From: Chromobacterium paludis
Lineage (GTDB): Bacteria; Pseudomonadota; Gammaproteobacteria; Burkholderiales; Chromobacteriaceae
DNA length: 64,000 nucleotides
Assembly: GCF_008275125.1 (NCBI RefSeq)
Contig: NZ_CP043473.1
Coordinates: forward strand, 1,302,001-1,366,000
Reading direction: 5' to 3'
A program made the translations under genes and the position numbers. The notes beneath the pieces are model-generated. The model was not told where the DNA came from. It saw only the letters and a list, made by a program, of their open reading frames with translations, and made no database searches. Positions 61,322-64,000 of the stretch are shown here, piece by piece. Position 1 is the first letter of the stretch. Each line of letters starts with the position of its first letter.

Positions 61322-62812
61322 ATGGAAACCATCGGCAAGATCCGACGCCGTCACCTGGTGGGCAACGAGAGCATCAGCGCTGTTGCCCGCTCCCTCAACC
61401 TCTCCCGCAACACCGTCAAGAAATACCTCAAGGCCACCACCGCCCCGCAATATCAGCGCCAGCCGCGCCATCCCAGGCTCGGCGCCTTCATGGACACGCT
61501 GAACGCCTGGCTCAAGCGCGATAGCCAGCTCCCCAAGGCCCAACGCCGTACCGCCCGCCGCCTGTTCGAATGCCTGCAGGCCGAGGGGTACAGGGGCGCC
61601 TACGACAGCATCCAGCGCCACGTCAAAGCCTGGAAGGCCGCTCAGCCCGGCACGCTCACCCCAAAGCAGGCTTTCGTCCCGCTGCTCTTCGCGCCCGGCG
61701 AAGTTTGCCAATTCGATTGGAGCTACGAGCAGGTGGTGCTCGGCGGTATCGCCCAGACCATCAAGCTGGCGCACTTCCGCCTGGCTTATAGCCGCCAGCC
61801 TTTCGTCATCGCCTATCCGCGCGAAACCCAGGAAATGGTGCTGGACGCTCACGTCCAGGCTTTCGCCTTCTTTGGCGGCGCGCCGCGCAAGGTGATCTAC
61901 GACAACCTCAAGGCAGTGGTGGACGCCATCTTTACCGGCAAGTCCCGCCGTTTCAACAGCCGCCACCTGGCTTTGGCCAATCACTACCTGTTCGAGCCGG
62001 TGGCCTGCACGCCGGCATCGGGCTGGGAGAAAGGGCAAGTGGAGAATCAGGTCGGCAATATCCGGGAATGGCTGTTCACGCCCACCCCGCGCTTTGCCGA
62101 CTTCGCGGCGCTCAATGCCCATCTGGCGCAACGCTGCCGCGAACTGGGGCAACGCCAACACCCGCACCAGCCGGTGACGGTGGCCGCAGCCTGGGCAGAC
62201 GAGCGGCAGCAGCTGACGCCGATCGCCATGCCGTTCGACAGCTATGTGGAGCAGGCGCTGCGCGTCTCCAGCACCTGCCTGGTGACGATAGAGCGCAATC
62301 GTTACAGCGTGCCGGCGCAATGGGCGGGCAAGGTGGTGTCGGTGCGCGTCAGCGCTGGCCAGATCCGCGCCGTCGCCGACGGCGCCGAGATCGCCTGCCA
62401 CGACCGTCGCTTCGGGCGGGATCAGTGGATCTGCGAACCCTGGCACTACGTGCCGATCCTGCAAACCAAACCCGGCGCCTTGCGGCATGGCCGGCCCTTT
62501 GTCGAATGGGTGCTGCCGGCGGCGATTGAAACCGTGCGCCAGGCGCTGATGAAAGAAGCCAAAGGCGATCGGGCCTTCGCCGATCTGCTGCTGGCCGCGC
62601 GAGAAACCGGCCTGGAAGCGCTGGAAGTGGCCTGCCAGCTGGCGCTGGAGCACAAGGCTATCAGCGCGCCCATCATTCTGAATGAGCTGCGCCGGCTGAC
62701 CGAACCCGCCCGTCCGGCAGCGTTGAGCGTGATGGAGAACTTGCAGCTGAAAGAAGCGCCGGCGGCGAACTGCGCGCGTTACGACCAGTTGCTGGAGGGC
62801 TGCCATGACTGA
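61322..62812 (+). CDS. istA: IS21-family transposase IstA
   Basis: 496 residues. N-terminal helix-turn-helix ([20 protein letters not shown]), then the DDE core: [14 protein letters not shown] (first D), [15 protein letters not shown] (second D), and [17 protein letters not shown] (E). The start at 61322 ([10 protein letters not shown]) has GGAG eight bases upstream. It overlaps istB by 8 bases, the normal IS21 arrangement. Confidence 0.95.
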   Translation: METIGKIRRRHLVGNESISAVARSLNLSRNTVKKYLKATTAPQYQRQPRHPRLGAFMDTLNAWLKRDSQLPKAQRRTARRLFECLQAEGYRGAYDSIQRHVKAWKAAQPGTLTPKQAFVPLLFAPGEVCQFDWSYEQVVLGGIAQTIKLAHFRLAYSRQPFVIAYPRETQEMVLDAHVQAFAFFGGAPRKVIYDNLKAVVDAIFTGKSRRFNSRHLALANHYLFEPVACTPASGWEKGQVENQVGNIREWLFTPTPRFADFAALNAHLAQRCRELGQRQHPHQPVTVAAAWADERQQLTPIAMPFDSYVEQALRVSSTCLVTIERNRYSVPAQWAGKVVSVRVSAGQIRAVADGAEIACHDRRFGRDQWICEPWHYVPILQTKPGALRHGRPFVEWVLPAAIETVRQALMKEAKGDRAFADLLLAARETGLEALEVACQLALEHKAISAPIILNELRRLTEPARPAALSVMENLQLKEAPAANCARYDQLLEGCHD

Positions 62813-63536
62813 TCCCCTGAGCAAACTGAAAGCGCTGAAGCTGTACGGGATGGCCAGCGCCTGGGGAGAACTGATGGCCGAACCCCGCCGCCAACCTTTG
62901 ACCGGCGAAGCGATGCTGCTGCGACTGTTGGAGGCGGAACAGGCCGACCGCCAAGCGCGCAGCCTGAGCTACCAGATGAAAGCCGCGCGCTTCCCGCACC
63001 ACCGAGATCTGACAGGCTTTGACTGGGCGGAAAGTCCGCTGCAGTCAGACAGATTGACCGCGCTGGCCGGCGGCGACTACCTGGCGGAAGCGCGCAACCT
63101 GATTCTGGTGGGCGGCACCGGGACGGGCAAAACCCACCTGGCGACAGCGCTGGGGGTGGCGGCGATCCATCAGAGCAAGCGGGTGCGGTTCTATAACGCG
63201 GTGGACCTAGTCAATCTGCTGGAGCATGAAAAGCGCGCCGGCAAAGCCGGGCACCTGTCGCGTCAACTGATGCTGATGGACGCGGTGATCCTGGACGAGC
63301 TGGGCTACCTGCCGTTTCCGGAATCAGGCGGCGCGCTGCTGTTTCACCTGATCAGCCAGTTGTACGAGAAGACCAGCCTGATCGTGACGACGAACCTGAG
63401 CTTCGGGGAATGGGTGAGCGTGTTCGGCGACGCGAAGATGACGACGGCGCTGCTGGACCGGGTGACGCACCACTGCGACATTCTGGAGACGGGGAACGAT
63501 TCCTACCGGTTCAAGAAGCGCCGGAAAGCGGTCTGA
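62805..63536 (+). CDS. istB: IS21-family ATP-binding helper IstB
   Basis: A 243-residue AAA+ ATPase that selects target DNA for IstA. Walker A is [17 protein letters not shown], Walker [12 protein letters not shown], and sensor 1 [19 protein letters not shown]. The N-terminal [20 protein letters not shown] is the usual IstB opening. Complete. Confidence 0.96.
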   Translation: MTDPLSKLKALKLYGMASAWGELMAEPRRQPLTGEAMLLRLLEAEQADRQARSLSYQMKAARFPHHRDLTGFDWAESPLQSDRLTALAGGDYLAEARNLILVGGTGTGKTHLATALGVAAIHQSKRVRFYNAVDLVNLLEHEKRAGKAGHLSRQLMLMDAVILDELGYLPFPESGGALLFHLISQLYEKTSLIVTTNLSFGEWVSVFGDAKMTTALLDRVTHHCDILETGNDSYRFKKRRKAV

Positions 63537-63590
63537 TGCCTGGTCAAAATTCAACGCTGACAGGTGGTCAAAATTCGACGCTGATTGACA

Positions 63591-64000
63591 GACGTGGGAG
63601 TTCCCGGTTAAGGGGATGCAGTGTGCAGCTCAGCTCAGGGAGTGGACTGATGAGGATTTCGATAAGGTTCTGCGGGAAACCGAGCGGCTTCCGGGGCAGG
63701 CGCACCTGATTTGGAAAGACGCGCTTGCAAAAGAAGAGCAAGCGATAAAAGCTTGGGCGTTCAGCTTCGTGACAGAAGAGCCGACCCATGCTGTCATCGA
63801 GGAAAGGAAGGCCAAGCGCAACGCCATCTGGTCGAGGGACGAGCTGATCCTCGCGCTCGACCTCTACATGCAGCACCGCACCTCCCCGCCCGGAAAGGAC
63901 TCTCCGGAAATAGAAGAGCTATCTGAGGTGCTGAACCAGCTTGGCGCTGTGCTGCGCCAGCGAACAAGCACAACCTATCGGAACACGAACGGCGTCTACA
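63591..64000 (+). pseudogene. 3' part of the IS21-split gene, HNH-endonuclease-like, open to window edge
   Basis: Joined to 60444-61204, the frame continues EFPVKGMQCAAQLREWTDED, then VIEERKAKRNAIWSRDELIL, ALDLYMQHRTSPPGKDSPEI, EELSEVLNQLG and TYRNTNGVY, still open at 64000. The segment from SRDELILALDLY to RNTNGVY resembles the N-terminal part of McrA-like HNH endonucleases; the HNH motif itself would lie beyond the window. There is no start signal except a weak ATG near 63619. A defence role is inferred. Confidence 0.7.

Larger units (their letters stand above)
61205..63590 (+). mobile_element. IS21-family insertion sequence
   Basis: 2386 bp with TGTTAAACAGCG at the left and the complement of TGTCAATCAGCG at the right, TG...CA ends, and multiple internal terminal repeats (CAGCGT..AAAATTGACCA-like motifs at both ends), as IS21 elements have. 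The 9-base GACGTGGGA flanks both sides (61196-61204 and 63591-63599), a target duplication. It carries intact istA and istB, so it may be active. Confidence 0.93.

Noticed and set aside
1..64000. CRISPR arrays, rRNA or tRNA genes
   Set aside because: No regularly spaced short repeats and no rRNA or tRNA sequence seen apart from the tRNA-like part of tmRNA.

Overview
The window is high-GC chromosomal DNA of a betaproteobacterium. Gene content (rpe-gph-trpE order, pgeF-rluD facing bamD, NasST-controlled nitrate assimilation, an aerolysin-type toxin, tmRNA tag ANDETYALAA) points to the Neisseriales, most likely Chromobacterium; the genus is inferred, not proven.

Layout. 1-1060: 3' part of ribA and the tmRNA gene ssrA. 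1061-5905: a small degraded island next to the ssrA 3' end, holding a P4-type integrase, a hypothetical pair whose second gene is split by an IS5-family element, AlpA-like and HTH proteins, and a truncated KilA-N gene. 6044-13871: a signalling block on the minus strand. It has a soluble chemoreceptor with a C-terminal sensor domain, then a five-gene run of diguanylate cyclase, response regulator, two paralogous periplasmic binding proteins, and a CheA-like kinase ending in a CheX-like domain. 14053-28744: housekeeping genes (MFS exporter, trpE, gph, SDR, rpe, apaG, an Atm1-like ABC exporter, small enzymes, pgeF, rluD, bamD). 29393-40471: an alanine/glycine symporter, then nitrate assimilation: NasT/NasS, a sigma-54 promoter with an ANTAR-type terminator leader, nitrate transporter, NirB, NirD, nitrate reductase, and CobA for siroheme. 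40468-43724: a PepSY membrane protein divergent from a TonB-dependent siderophore receptor, with a Fur box between them. 44186-49416: two lipoproteins and an aerolysin-like pore-forming toxin. 49477-54964: RlmN-like methylase, a MarR/MFS efflux pair with a near-perfect operator, hydrolase, secreted acylphosphatase-like protein, GNAT.

55125-64000 is accessory DNA. It has a NERD protein; a locus shaped like the phage P1 c4-icd-ant operon (structured leader, 53-residue ORF, BRO-N antirepressor); four small orphan genes between ~465-bp direct repeats that carry a hairpin with compensatory base changes; and an IS21-family element inserted into a gene that, once rejoined, reads through to an HNH-endonuclease-like region at the window edge.

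How the genes work together: the nas block makes a complete nitrate-to-ammonium route with its own sensor, antiterminator and cofactor enzyme. The 7638-13871 block looks like one ligand-sensing pathway joining periplasmic binding, phosphotransfer and c-di-GMP, and I do not recognise it as a described system. Both IS elements have left target duplications that let the disrupted genes be rebuilt in frame.
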